From: CAG-873 sp910578365
GTDB lineage: Bacteria > Bacteroidota > Bacteroidia > Bacteroidales > Muribaculaceae
Direction: 5' to 3'
Length of the DNA stretch: 64,000 bases
Assembly (NCBI GenBank): GCA_951635545.1
Contig: OX620685.1
Span: 744,001 to 808,000 of the forward strand
In this document: one piece after another, positions 1 to 9,023 of the stretch
Position numbering within the stretch: the stretch's first letter is position 1
How the letters are laid out: each line of letters opens with the position of its first letter
Made by a program: the position numbers and the translations under genes
The notes under the pieces: model-generated
The model's input: the letters and a program-made list of their open reading frames with translations, nothing else
Database searches by the model: none
What the model was told of the DNA's origin: nothing

Positions 1-1
1 C

Positions 2-145
2 ATTTTTTCGGCTCTTATTCATGGCATTTCTTACATGACTAAGGCCAATGGTGAACATGTTATAGCTGCCAAATCGGATAAACTTTTAGATGCTATTATG
101 TATCGCATTTTAGACAAATTGCCCGAGCATGAAGTTGTTATCTGA
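2..145 (+). CDS. C-terminal end of an unidentified protein (5' truncated by window)
   Basis: An open frame enters from the left edge and ends at the TGA at 143-145. It encodes about 47 residues with a soluble, mixed-charge C-terminus ending in PEHEVVI. Its last 17 bases overlap the start of the helicase gene, as happens between the later genes of this operon, so it is probably the upstream partner in the same transcript. By analogy with phosphorothioation-type clusters it could be a modification gene, but nothing visible in the fragment identifies the family. Confidence 0.6.
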   Translation: MFSALIHGISYMTKANGEHVIAAKSDKLLDAIMYRILDKLPEHEVVI

Positions 146-2240
146 CATATCTTATAAGCAGACATACAATAAAATTGACGATAATATCGCCAATGATTTC
201 TACTTGCCGTCTATGGCAAGTAGTCTCAATTATTTACGTATGTCCGGTTATTTTGGTAGTACTGTTTTTATAATTGCCTGGTCAAGCCTTAAAGAATTTG
301 TCCTTAACAATGGGCGAATGAGAATAATTTGTTCTCCCTGCCTTTCGAAGGATGACATAATTGCTATTCAAGAAGGACAAAAAGCAAAAGTTAATGAAAT
401 TCTTCGTAATAGTTTAGAGTCTGAATTTCAAGATTTGCTTTCTAATGAAACTCTCCGAAAGCCATTTAAGGTTCTTTCTGCATTGATTGCCAATGGCACT
501 ATTGAGATTAAAATTGCCTATGGAAAAATTCTTCCGAATTTTAAGCAATTATTCCACGATAAAGTTGGAATCTTTCACGATGGCATTAACTATGTATCCT
601 TTAGAGGCTCTATCAACGAAACCTATAAAGGATTAAGTGATAGTGGCAATATCGAATCTATTTCAGTTTTTACCTCTTGGGAAAATGAGTCAGATGCCAA
701 TAGAGTTAAACTTGATTTGGAATTATTCGAGCGTATTTGGTCAAATGATGCTCCTGGCATAATTGCGACATCTCTTCCCGAGGATTTCAAAAAAACTGTA
801 TCTGAATTGAGCCAAGATTGTGATTGGCAAAAATTAGTTGATGAAATCTCTACTGAGATTGAGATTACATCGAAGTGGTCAGCTGATGCAAACAACGCTC
901 GGCTTCCAAGAAAACATCAAATTGAAGCCCTCAACAACTGGGTGGATAATAACCATTGTGGGATTTTAGAGCATGCGACAGGTAGTGGCAAAACTTTCAC
1001 AAGTCTTTGTGCTATCCGTAATAGCATTTCCGAAGGTAAGACTATATTGATTTTAGTTCCATCTTCTGACCTGCTTAAACAATGGTATGAAGAAATTGCA
1101 ACCGCACTTAAAGATTTATCACCCAATATCATGTTATGTGGGGATAATAATGACTCGTGGCGCAAAAAGGATATGCTAAAATATATGACATCTCCTTTTT
1201 CCAGTATCCCTAAAATAACCATAGCCACAATGGATACTGCTATTAGGCCATCATTTATAAGTAGCATCTCACAGGGAGACCATCTGTTCGTCGTTTGCGA
1301 TGAAGTTCATCGTATGGGAAGTCCTTCCCGTCGAAAATTCTTTAATATAAACGCAGGCTACAAACTTGGCGTTTCCGCTACGCCTAAGCGGTATGGAGAC
1401 CCAACTGGCACAAATGAAATTCTTGACTACTTTGGAGGAATTATAAAACCCATTTATTCACTCCAACACGCTATTAATGATGGAGTATTAACTCCTTACT
1501 TTTATTGTCCTCGAGAGGTAAAGTTTTCTTCTGAAGAACAAAAAGAATGGAACGAATTAACTCTGAAAATTAGAGAACGTTATCGCATTCTCAAATTTTC
1601 AGAATCTTCAAATATTGATAATGACCAAAAACTCAAAGCATTAAGATTGCGCCGAGCTCGTGTAATAAAAAAAGCTTCGGGTAAAACACAATTAGCCATT
1701 AACATCTTGAAAAAAGATTTTAAGGCCGGACAGAAATGGATTGTTTATTGCGAGGATATTACACAACTTAAATCGGTTACGAGTGCAATTCTTAGAGAAC
1801 TCCCTCATATAGATGTTAGGGAGTATTATGCCGATATGCCGGGAGACCGAAGAGAAACTCTTAGAGTCTTTGCTTTATACGGTGGCGTCATCGTATCGAT
1901 TAAATGCTTGGACGAAGGAGTTGATATTCCTTCAACTACCCACGCCATCATTTTAGCATCTTCTCAAAATCCGCGAGAGTTTATCCAACGTCGGGGCCGT
2001 GTATTGCGATTGTATCATGGCAAAAATTATTCATGGCTTTATGATGCCATAGTTATTCCCGACGAATCAGATGAGGACTCTGTTAAAACCGACATTCTAA
2101 TTTGCGGAGAATTGGCAAGAGCCATTCAATTCGCATCATGGTCTAAAACATCCACTGCTGATACTAATCTAAGAATGATTGCAGCTCACTATAAAATTGA
2201 TATTGAGGAACTCTCCAAAACTGGAACGGAGTATGAATGA
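129..2240 (+). CDS. PLD-nuclease / SF2 helicase, restriction-type
   Basis: A 703-aa protein. The N-terminal third carries a phospholipase-D-type nuclease signature: HDK near residue 143, then an aspartate and an RGSINET segment (HxK...D...GSxN). The remainder is a superfamily 2 helicase with Walker A ATGSGKT near residue 285, a DEVH box near 391, SATP, and motif VI QRRGRVLR near the C-terminus. PLD nuclease fused to a DEAD/DEAH helicase is typical of restriction components, including those accompanying DNA phosphorothioation systems. With the DndD-like gene downstream, a role in cutting unmodified or invading DNA is likely by inference. The ATG overlaps the preceding gene by 17 bases, and the stop overlaps the next start by 8. 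Confidence 0.85.
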   Translation: MKLLSDISYKQTYNKIDDNIANDFYLPSMASSLNYLRMSGYFGSTVFIIAWSSLKEFVLNNGRMRIICSPCLSKDDIIAIQEGQKAKVNEILRNSLESEFQDLLSNETLRKPFKVLSALIANGTIEIKIAYGKILPNFKQLFHDKVGIFHDGINYVSFRGSINETYKGLSDSGNIESISVFTSWENESDANRVKLDLELFERIWSNDAPGIIATSLPEDFKKTVSELSQDCDWQKLVDEISTEIEITSKWSADANNARLPRKHQIEALNNWVDNNHCGILEHATGSGKTFTSLCAIRNSISEGKTILILVPSSDLLKQWYEEIATALKDLSPNIMLCGDNNDSWRKKDMLKYMTSPFSSIPKITIATMDTAIRPSFISSISQGDHLFVVCDEVHRMGSPSRRKFFNINAGYKLGVSATPKRYGDPTGTNEILDYFGGIIKPIYSLQHAINDGVLTPYFYCPREVKFSSEEQKEWNELTLKIRERYRILKFSESSNIDNDQKLKALRLRRARVIKKASGKTQLAINILKKDFKAGQKWIVYCEDITQLKSVTSAILRELPHIDVREYYADMPGDRRETLRVFALYGGVIVSIKCLDEGVDIPSTTHAIILASSQNPREFIQRRGRVLRLYHGKNYSWLYDAIVIPDESDEDSVKTDILICGELARAIQFASWSKTSTADTNLRMIAAHYKIDIEELSKTGTEYE

Positions 2241-2433
2241 AGAACTAAACAAAATACGAAAAGTGCTTGAAAAGGTACTCGCAGAGAAATACCCCAATTT
2301 CCCTAAAGAGGTCATTTTCAAAATACTTGAAATTCAAATCGCCCACTCGAATAGTTTCGGAGAGGCTCAAAAACGCGTCAACGCATATCTTACAGAATAT
2401 TTCAACGAACATCCCGATGTTAAGATTCAATAA
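2233..2433 (+). CDS. 66-aa conserved-looking operon protein
   Basis: A small helical protein starting at the ATG at 2233, which overlaps the helicase stop by 8 bases. An in-frame upstream start at 2179 would lie deep inside the helicase gene and is less likely. It ends 17 bases into the DndD-like gene. The sequence is charged and amphipathic (MNEELNKIRKVLEKVLAEKY and onward) with no metal or catalytic motif. The translational coupling on both sides argues that it is a real stoichiometric partner, perhaps an adaptor between the helicase and the ATPase. I do not recognise the family. Confidence 0.7.
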   Translation: MNEELNKIRKVLEKVLAEKYPNFPKEVIFKILEIQIAHSNSFGEAQKRVNAYLTEYFNEHPDVKIQ

Positions 2434-4408
2434 TATTACAATAGAGAACTTCGGCCCTTATTTTGGGACGCAAACCATTTCTCTCTCGGAGCAAGATGGC
2501 GTCACTTTCCTTTGGGGTCTAAATGGCTTTGGAAAAACCTCTTTTCTAAATGCCATTCGTTTCGCGCTGTGGGGTTCTCTATCAAATAGTAAGTATGCTT
2601 CGAGACCTCTAGTGAAATTCGTTAATCGTAAAGCAATTGCGGAAGGAAAGAGCATGATGGTGCGACTTGACTGTGTTTACAAGAAACAGAAATGCGTCAT
2701 CATTCGACATTTTATTCGTAAACCTTATGGAGATGGCACAAAACAGGAGGATTATGAATATAGCTTTACCGTGTCTTTAGACGCTAAAACTCTCAGCCAA
2801 GAAGAAGCCCTCGATTTTCTTCAAAGAACTCTCCCTTCTGATATTTCGAGATTCTATCTTTTTGATGCAGAACTCCTTGATCAATATGAGCAACTTGTCG
2901 AAGAAAACGACAACAATGTAGCTCTTAAAGAGGAAATCGAAAAAATTCTAGGCTTACCTATCCTCCAACAAGCTAAATCTTGTTTTAGTGTTGGAGACCA
3001 TATCCGACTTCAACTTGACCGAGAATTAGATCGAGCCACAAAAGAACAGAAACAAAACACTAAGGCCAAAAAAGCTTACGATGTAGCTGTTGGTCTTAGG
3101 GATCAATACATCTCTGAAATTGACGAATTAAAGTTCAAACTTAATTCGCTTCATATTCAACGTCAAGAGTTAGAAGACACACTCACCGAAAACGAACAAT
3201 TTAAAACCCTTGTCGTTCAAGAAAAACAGTTGAAAGGTACTCTTGAAAATCAAGAGTCATTACTTCAAAACCTCAAAGCGAAGCTAAGCGACTGCATGGG
3301 AACTTTATGGACTATCTATTTTGATAAATCAATCGACGTCCTTGTTAGTAGCTGGGAATCTGAGCGCAAAGATCTCTCTAAAGAACTTGAAGAAACCCAC
3401 GAAGAAAGTGTATTGTTTGAACTCTTGACAATACTTCAAGCCAGAGATGCAAAAGAGTGCCCTATTTGCTCGAATGACATAAGTAAAAAGTCGTTGCAAG
3501 AGTTGATTAACAGACTAAAATCTAATGCTTCACATTTCGATACACGAATGCGTATCTCTAATCTCGCTGATAAAATATCCCACGCACTTCAACAAAAAGG
3601 TAACCACTCTAAAAACGAGGTTGAGAACGCATTAAACGATTACATCCTCGCATTTGAGCGATACAACAACCTAATCTTCGAGTTAGAGAATGTTCGCTCA
3701 AAAAAGAAAACATATCACACGAATGTAACTGAAAGTTCCATTTTAAAAATCGCCAGTGACTTCTCTACCATCGTTAATGAGATTTCAATAGGTGAAATGG
3801 GACTCGCAAAAGCAGAAGACAATCTATCTAAAACTAAGGAAGATATAGAACGTCTACGTAAAGAAATCTCTAAAAATGGCGATGAGATAGTAAAACGCAT
3901 TGATGCGCAGCGAGATTTCGTTGACACATTAGAAGCTATCTTTGATGATGGTATTGCGTGGTTCCGCAATGAACTCAAAGAAAATGTTCAAGAGTCAGCG
4001 TCCGAAATATTCAGACATATTTCTCACAACAAAGACTATGTTGGGTTGAAGATTAATGATAACTTCGGACTCGAAATTGTTTTAGCATCTGGAGACGATG
4101 TCCCTAATCGTTCTGAAGGCTATGAACAGATTGTCGCTCTCTCTTTGATTGCGGCCCTCCACAAAAATGCCCCTATCGCTGGGCCCATCATAATGGACTC
4201 AACATTTCAACGTATAGACCCGATTCACAAAGAGGCCACCTTGAGAGAATTACCGAACTTAGGTCGGCAAATTATTGTCCTTGTCTATCCGTCAGAGATA
4301 GATAAAGACAATGCTAAAAAAGCATTAGGGGCTTTTTACTTGAAAGATTTAGAACTAGAACAAATAGACTCATTAGAAACCAAAATAAAAAAGCAGAATG
4401 ACAAATAA
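2417..4408 (+). CDS. DndD-like SMC/Rad50-type ATPase
   Basis: A 663-aa protein starting at the ATG at 2417. The open frame extends 50 codons further upstream, but that stretch overlaps the 66-aa gene. It has Walker A GLNGFGKT at residues 34-41, a long central coiled coil, and a zinc-hook-like CPIC with cysteines near 348 and 351. The C-terminal Walker B is of the IIMDSTFQRID type, as in DndD ('DNA sulfur modification protein DndD', usually about 650-670 aa). In Dnd systems DndD is an ATPase thought to act on DNA structure during sulfur modification or restriction. No dndC or dndA is inside the window. The product might instead belong to a DndD-containing restriction module without phosphorothioation. 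Confidence 0.8.
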   Translation: MLRFNNITIENFGPYFGTQTISLSEQDGVTFLWGLNGFGKTSFLNAIRFALWGSLSNSKYASRPLVKFVNRKAIAEGKSMMVRLDCVYKKQKCVIIRHFIRKPYGDGTKQEDYEYSFTVSLDAKTLSQEEALDFLQRTLPSDISRFYLFDAELLDQYEQLVEENDNNVALKEEIEKILGLPILQQAKSCFSVGDHIRLQLDRELDRATKEQKQNTKAKKAYDVAVGLRDQYISEIDELKFKLNSLHIQRQELEDTLTENEQFKTLVVQEKQLKGTLENQESLLQNLKAKLSDCMGTLWTIYFDKSIDVLVSSWESERKDLSKELEETHEESVLFELLTILQARDAKECPICSNDISKKSLQELINRLKSNASHFDTRMRISNLADKISHALQQKGNHSKNEVENALNDYILAFERYNNLIFELENVRSKKKTYHTNVTESSILKIASDFSTIVNEISIGEMGLAKAEDNLSKTKEDIERLRKEISKNGDEIVKRIDAQRDFVDTLEAIFDDGIAWFRNELKENVQESASEIFRHISHNKDYVGLKINDNFGLEIVLASGDDVPNRSEGYEQIVALSLIAALHKNAPIAGPIIMDSTFQRIDPIHKEATLRELPNLGRQIIVLVYPSEIDKDNAKKALGAFYLKDLELEQIDSLETKIKKQNDK

Positions 4409-4787
4409 AGATATTATCGATATTCGCCTTTCTCAAAAGGCCTCAAATGTCGCTAATCGCTTTAAGGAGGAGTTTTTCTTTCCTGACGCGATTAGTGCAG
4501 CTCGTTTTGGGTTCGCCTATATGCTTGAAAAAGCAACAGAAGAGGACATCTATGTTTGGTTAATGAAATCCGACAAAAAAAAGGATGATCGATTCGATAG
4601 CAACGGTAACAACTATGCTGGAGCGACGATTGATCAGGGAGGAAAGATGACTGATATTCTGAAATCTAAATTCCCAGACTGCGACACTCCACATCAGTAT
4701 ATTCGCTTACTTATGGACGCTGGACTATGCGAATTGGGTGAGAAAATTTTATCTATAGAAGATTTTGTTTCTTTCCTAAATGATTGA
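4398..4787 (+). CDS. 129-aa last gene of the DndD-like operon (possible DndE analogue)
   Basis: The start overlaps the ATPase stop by 11 bases, so it is translationally coupled. The N-terminus (DIRLSQKASNVANRF) is short, helical and basic, and recalls the opening of the small DndE proteins, which begin with a similar RLS-x-KA pattern. The similarity is weak, and the second half (a glycine/asparagine loop, then a helical tail) does not clearly match. It probably works with the DndD-like ATPase. It could equally be an unrelated DNA-binding subunit. Confidence 0.65.
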   Translation: MTNKDIIDIRLSQKASNVANRFKEEFFFPDAISAARFGFAYMLEKATEEDIYVWLMKSDKKKDDRFDSNGNNYAGATIDQGGKMTDILKSKFPDCDTPHQYIRLLMDAGLCELGEKILSIEDFVSFLND

Positions 4788-4961
4788 TATATTAGAGAAT
4801 ACATTATAGCACCGTGCCACATGACACGAATGTTCATTATGATAACGCCGAATTTAAGATTTTTAGGATATCGAAACAAAAAGACAGTGAAACCAACTGA
4901 TAAGGTTAATTGCATTTGATTCAAATATAGAATACACTAAATTAACAAAATCACATCTAGT

Positions 4962-5788
4962 ATGATTAATCGGAAAAGTTTTTCAACCTATATTATATGG
5001 TTAGCAATCATCATTCTAGCTCTTTGTCAATTCGTCAGAGTTGATCCTTATATAGTCTGGAGCAGTGAAACATTTGTTGGCGTTTTTATCGCACTTATGG
5101 GCATCGCCGTTGCTGTTATAATAGGCTACCAAGCAGTTAATGCAAATGAGATAAAGCAGGATTTGAGGGAGCAAAAAGCCGAAAATGAAACACTCCGCAA
5201 AGAAATTGTTGCATTTCGGCAGCATATCGAATCGACTGTTACTGATTTTGAACTCCGGGTAAATTCGGGCATCGAGTTAATGGATTCTAAAGTGTCATCT
5301 TTAGAAAAACACGCTGATTTAATCCTGGTAAGTTCTCAAGAAAGTGTAGCGATTTTAATGCCTTAATTATTGAAAATACAAAGAATCTATTACAAAGGTT
5401 TCCTCTTGATGATTTTGCAAAAATGCATGAAGCACTACTGTATAGCCTAAGCTACGAAAGTAACAATATTGAATTTATCTTTTATAAACTAAGGCAATAT
5501 GGAAGCGAGATTAATACGCATACATTTGGAGGAAGTTTTACTATCTCCGAGAATAAATTATTCTATGGTCATGAGCCTTATTTGGGTAAATCGCTAAACG
5601 ATGTCGTAAATGAAGTGTTTTTGCCGCCAATCAAAGAGGTCGAAAAAAAGATTATGGAGCATGAACGTTTCTCTTCTATTTCACATGATTACAAAGTTTT
5701 AATGAAGCAGTTCTACGAACGGATCTCTATATGTGTGTCTCGTTTGTATCCTAAAGATGCCTCTGAGACATCCCAAAAATTCATATGA
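4962..5788 (+). pseudogene. Membrane-anchored coiled-coil protein split by a frameshift
   Basis: The first part (4962-5366, 134 aa) has two adjacent N-terminal membrane helices followed by a coiled coil. The second part is open in another frame from about 5351 to 5788. The frame of the second part is open upstream of its first ATG (5423) and reads DFNALIIENTKNLLQRF directly across the stop of the first part. Adding one base near 5349-5356 (GCGATTTTAA) gives a single 276-codon frame. This is a one-base deletion, a sequencing error or, less likely, programmed frameshifting. I do not recognise the family. It lies between two defence-like operons. Confidence 0.65.
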
Positions 5789-5866
5789 ATTAAGGATTTT
5801 ATCATAATGGCGAATTAACTTCTATCAACCCCATGCATTTTTATTAAATCAAATACATTAACTAAT

Positions 5867-6106
5867 ATGGTTATGATAACAAAATTCGCTATAAAGAATG
5901 CTTTTGCAGATAAATATCTCGCAGAAGCCACTGCAAAAGATAAACGCTTCTGCCAGCAACGTGAATTTGCATTTCATGTTTGCAATGCAGTATATGAAAT
6001 GGCTTTATTCGATTCAAAAGAAGAAGCTATTAAAGCTTATGAGCAATCTTATTCTAACCAATATAATGAAACGGGGATTATTGTAGAAATGATTCTCTCA
6101 GAATAA
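5867..6106 (+). CDS. 79-aa hypothetical protein
   Basis: A small soluble protein with predicted helices and no recognisable motif. A second ATG two codons in (5873) is an equally good start. It stands alone between the frameshifted membrane gene and the AlbA_2 gene, with about 118 bases of AT-rich spacer downstream. Composition matches its neighbours. Function unknown. Confidence 0.5.
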   Translation: MVMITKFAIKNAFADKYLAEATAKDKRFCQQREFAFHVCNAVYEMALFDSKEEAIKAYEQSYSNQYNETGIIVEMILSE

Positions 6107-6224
6107 GGTTAAGGTGTTGCGAAGAAACGACTATGTCATAATAGACTGGCTGTAATGTTTCATTCATGACACTTCTCTCGCATAATGAATAATATTCGGG
6201 TTACCAACATTATAATAGAAATAT

Positions 6225-7814
6225 ATGGCACTACCGATAAATGTTGAAGATCTGCTGCGGCAGAGAAAGGTGGAATCCAACCGGATTGAGTTCAAGAAGG
6301 GTTGGAATCCCGATAGGATTTACCGCACTATCTGTGGGTTTGCCAACGATTTTGACAATATTGGTGGCGGTTATATCCTTGTCGGTGTCGAGGAGGAGAA
6401 CGGTGTGGCAAAGCGTCCGGTATTAGGGCTTAATACCGAGCAGCTTGATTCTATCCAAAAGGATATTGTCAATTATAACAATAAGCTCAATCCGTTCTAT
6501 CTTCCACGCACCGATACACTGACCGTTGACGGCAAGACTATACTTGTTATATGGTGTCCGTCAGGCATAAACCGGCCTTACGATGTGCCGGAATATGTGA
6601 CCAACAAGAACGCCCAAAGAAAGTGCTATATCCGCTCCGGCTCTTCGACAATCGAGGCAAAAGGATATATTCTTGACGAGTTACGCGACATGACCAACCG
6701 AGTGCCTTTCGATGACCGTGGAAATCCTGATATAAAACTGTCCGATATTTCGGGAGTGCTTGTGCTCGACTATCTGAATAAAGTCGGCAGTAAATTAGCG
6801 GCTGAGTTCAACAACAGGAATCTGGAAGAGGTGCTTGAACAGATGGACTTGTTCGTCGGACCTAGAGAGAACCGTATGCTTAAGAATGTGGCAGCTATGA
6901 TGTTCTGCTCCAATCCGGAGAAATTCTTCCCTTATACGCAGGTCGAAATCGTTCTTTTCCCTGAAGGCGTGTTTGAAAATCCCCGTAACATAAGGGAGGT
7001 TCCGCCGATTCATGGAACAGTGCCACAAATGATAGAGGAAACGATGCGCTACCTTAGAACGATGGTAATTCAGCTCCATATCATCAAGCAGACTTCCGGC
7101 CCGAGCAAGCGAATCTATAACTATCCGGAGAAAGCATTGGAAGAAGCCATAACCAACGCTTTCTATCACCGCGATTATCGCTCACGCACGCCTATTGTTG
7201 TAGAAGTGCAACCATACGAGATTACAATATCGAGTGCAACCGGCCCGGATCGTTCTATCCCGATAGAGGACATCAGGAGTGGCAGACGCATGGTAAGCCG
7301 CTATTACCGCAACCGTCGCCTTGGAGAGTTTCTGAAAGAACTGTCGCTTACTGAAGGGCGCAACACAGGCATACCGACCATTCAGCGAGAACTGTCTCTG
7401 AACGGTTCCACGGCCGCCTCTTTCGTCACCGACGAAGACCGCCTTTCCTTCCTCGTCCGCATACCATGTCACGAGGGCGAAGAAGGCATCTCTGGATTTG
7501 ATGACCATGCAAATGCGAAATCAGACGGTGTAAATGACACTGTAAAACCGGATAATGAAATTCCTGACCGTGAAAATGACGGTCTAAATGACGGTGTAAA
7601 TATAATTGTTGACGGTGTAAAAAATTTATCCTCCATCTCCCAACGAGTATATGAAGCCATTCGTTCCAATCCGGACATAACTTATTCAGAACTGGCTAAA
7701 TCATTGGGTGTGTCAGAATCGTCAATTACCCGCGCATCACGCGAACTTAGAAAGAACGGCTACATAGCAAGACAAGGCTCAGACAAAACCGGCAAATGGA
7801 TTGTTCTAAAATAA
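6225..7814 (+). CDS. AlbA_2 (Schlafen-like) ATP-binding transcriptional regulator
   Basis: A 529-aa protein. The N-terminal AlbA_2/Schlafen domain shows ESNRIEFKKGWN and then the glycine-rich GGGYILVGVEE. The centre has an HATPase_c_4-like segment (EEAITNAFYHRDYRS). A winged helix occupies about the last 60 residues (ITYSELAKSLGVSESSITRA). The linker around residues 430-475 is built from degenerate GVND/DGVN repeats encoded by imperfect GACGGTGTAAATGAC units. Bacteroidales carry many such proteins, often in defence or stress loci, with DNA- or RNA-binding roles inferred. Codon usage is more GC-rich than in the flanking genes, suggesting a separate origin. The AbiTii gene follows after 9 bases and is probably co-transcribed. 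Confidence 0.8.
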   Translation: MALPINVEDLLRQRKVESNRIEFKKGWNPDRIYRTICGFANDFDNIGGGYILVGVEEENGVAKRPVLGLNTEQLDSIQKDIVNYNNKLNPFYLPRTDTLTVDGKTILVIWCPSGINRPYDVPEYVTNKNAQRKCYIRSGSSTIEAKGYILDELRDMTNRVPFDDRGNPDIKLSDISGVLVLDYLNKVGSKLAAEFNNRNLEEVLEQMDLFVGPRENRMLKNVAAMMFCSNPEKFFPYTQVEIVLFPEGVFENPRNIREVPPIHGTVPQMIEETMRYLRTMVIQLHIIKQTSGPSKRIYNYPEKALEEAITNAFYHRDYRSRTPIVVEVQPYEITISSATGPDRSIPIEDIRSGRRMVSRYYRNRRLGEFLKELSLTEGRNTGIPTIQRELSLNGSTAASFVTDEDRLSFLVRIPCHEGEEGISGFDDHANAKSDGVNDTVKPDNEIPDRENDGLNDGVNIIVDGVKNLSSISQRVYEAIRSNPDITYSELAKSLGVSESSITRASRELRKNGYIARQGSDKTGKWIVLK

Positions 7815-7823
7815 AGTCTTACT

Positions 7824-8738
7824 ATGAATTCCTTAAAACAAATAGCAGAGAATATCCTTTCAGACATAATGAATGATGTGCCTGTTGCAAATGTATTATT
7901 AAAAGCAAAAATCTTTGCAACTAAAAAAGGAGATCAAGAACTTCTTAATTGGCTTAATCAAGAGATAAATGGGTATGAGGAGAATTTACCAAGCTATCGA
8001 AAATTAACATCCGGTGTTAAAATCGATATACATCGTGGCTTTCAGATGGTTTCCAATTTCTCTTATCCAATCGAAATGATTAAGGACAAAGCCATACAAG
8101 AACGATTACGGATTTTCCCTATACATAATCCAATCTCTGAAGTGGAAGAACTATGTAAAAGTGATTCTGATTCTCTCCATATGGATATTCCTGTAAATAT
8201 CTGGTTTTATCATATGGGACATTGTATTTCAGGAAATATACAAAGGGCTTATCAACACACGAATATTTCTGGAATAAAGAATATCATAGTATCCGTTAAG
8301 ACACTCATTATAGATTATATGCTGAAATATGGAGAAAATGATAACATTGATTTTGAAACCATAATTAAATCAAATCAACAAGAAATAGTCATGAACAAGA
8401 CAACCTACAATGCCGCCATTGTAAACACTGGTACAGGAAGTATCAACGCAACCAATACGATCAATGTTGTTGGGAACAATAATACTATAACTCCTTCTAA
8501 AAAAGAAGAACTCATACAGATTATAAATGAAATTAAAAATCTCATCCCTTCTGACGATGCTGACTTTAAGGAAATAATTTTTGAAATTGATTCTGAATTA
8601 TCTCAATCGGCTCCTCGAACAAACATTATAAAAAGAGGATTACAGGCGATGAAAGGATTGGCTCAAGGAATAACAGCAGGTGTTATCGCAAATAATCTAC
8701 CCAATTTGATTGCAACTGGATTAGCTCTATTAGCTTAA
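7824..8738 (+). CDS. AbiTii-domain abortive-infection-type protein
   Basis: A 304-aa protein. The N-terminal about 70 residues match the AbiTii pattern (NVLLKAKIFATKKGDQELLN, WLNQEINGY). The middle has a low-complexity asparagine/threonine/glycine tract (NTGTGSINATNTINVVGNNN). The C-terminus ends in a hydrophobic segment that could insert into or perforate a membrane (GLAQGITAGVIANNLPNLIA and following). It lies 9 bases behind the AlbA_2 gene. A sensor-plus-membrane-effector arrangement is plausible for an abortive infection protein, but that is inference. Confidence 0.7.
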   Translation: MNSLKQIAENILSDIMNDVPVANVLLKAKIFATKKGDQELLNWLNQEINGYEENLPSYRKLTSGVKIDIHRGFQMVSNFSYPIEMIKDKAIQERLRIFPIHNPISEVEELCKSDSDSLHMDIPVNIWFYHMGHCISGNIQRAYQHTNISGIKNIIVSVKTLIIDYMLKYGENDNIDFETIIKSNQQEIVMNKTTYNAAIVNTGTGSINATNTINVVGNNNTITPSKKEELIQIINEIKNLIPSDDADFKEIIFEIDSELSQSAPRTNIIKRGLQAMKGLAQGITAGVIANNLPNLIATGLALLA

Positions 8739-8780
8739 TTATATTGGCATAATCATACGATGTAATTCAATTTTAAGCAA

Positions 8781-8959
8781 CGGTACAAATGTTTTGGCAG
8801 TGTCGGCAGGAATCGCTATCTTTGCCGACGGAAACACGAACATAGCGGTACAAGTCTTGACTCGTAATAGCCTTGGAAACAACACATTGCCAATCCGAAG
8901 GCTTAAACACACCAAATACGCTGAAAGTCAAAGAGTTAGGCAGCTCAACATTTGTACCG
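8781..8959. other. 179-bp segment bounded by a perfect 13-bp inverted repeat (MITE or small RNA candidate)
   Basis: CGGTACAAATGTT at 8781-8793 is the exact reverse complement of AACATTTGTACCG at 8947-8959. Inside lie a good plus-strand promoter (8793-8824) and a stem AGCCTTGG...AAGGCT near 8868-8906. The minus strand is also open for about 70 codons across it, so a decayed gene fragment cannot be excluded. Flanks share a TTAAG-like sequence, but no clean target duplication is visible. Confidence 0.45.
8793..8824 (+). promoter_or_regulatory. Bacteroidota-type promoter (TTTG - 20 bp - TATCTTTG)
   Basis: TTTG at 8793-8796 and TATCTTTG at 8817-8824 fit the -33/-7 consensus at 20-bp spacing. No open frame starts soon downstream on this strand, so it may drive a non-coding transcript through the inverted-repeat segment. 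Confidence 0.45.
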
Positions 8960-9023
8960 ATTAAGAGGTTAACTCGTTTATTATTAGCTTTTTATAGAGG
9001 TTGCATCGGCAAATGACGTAATT

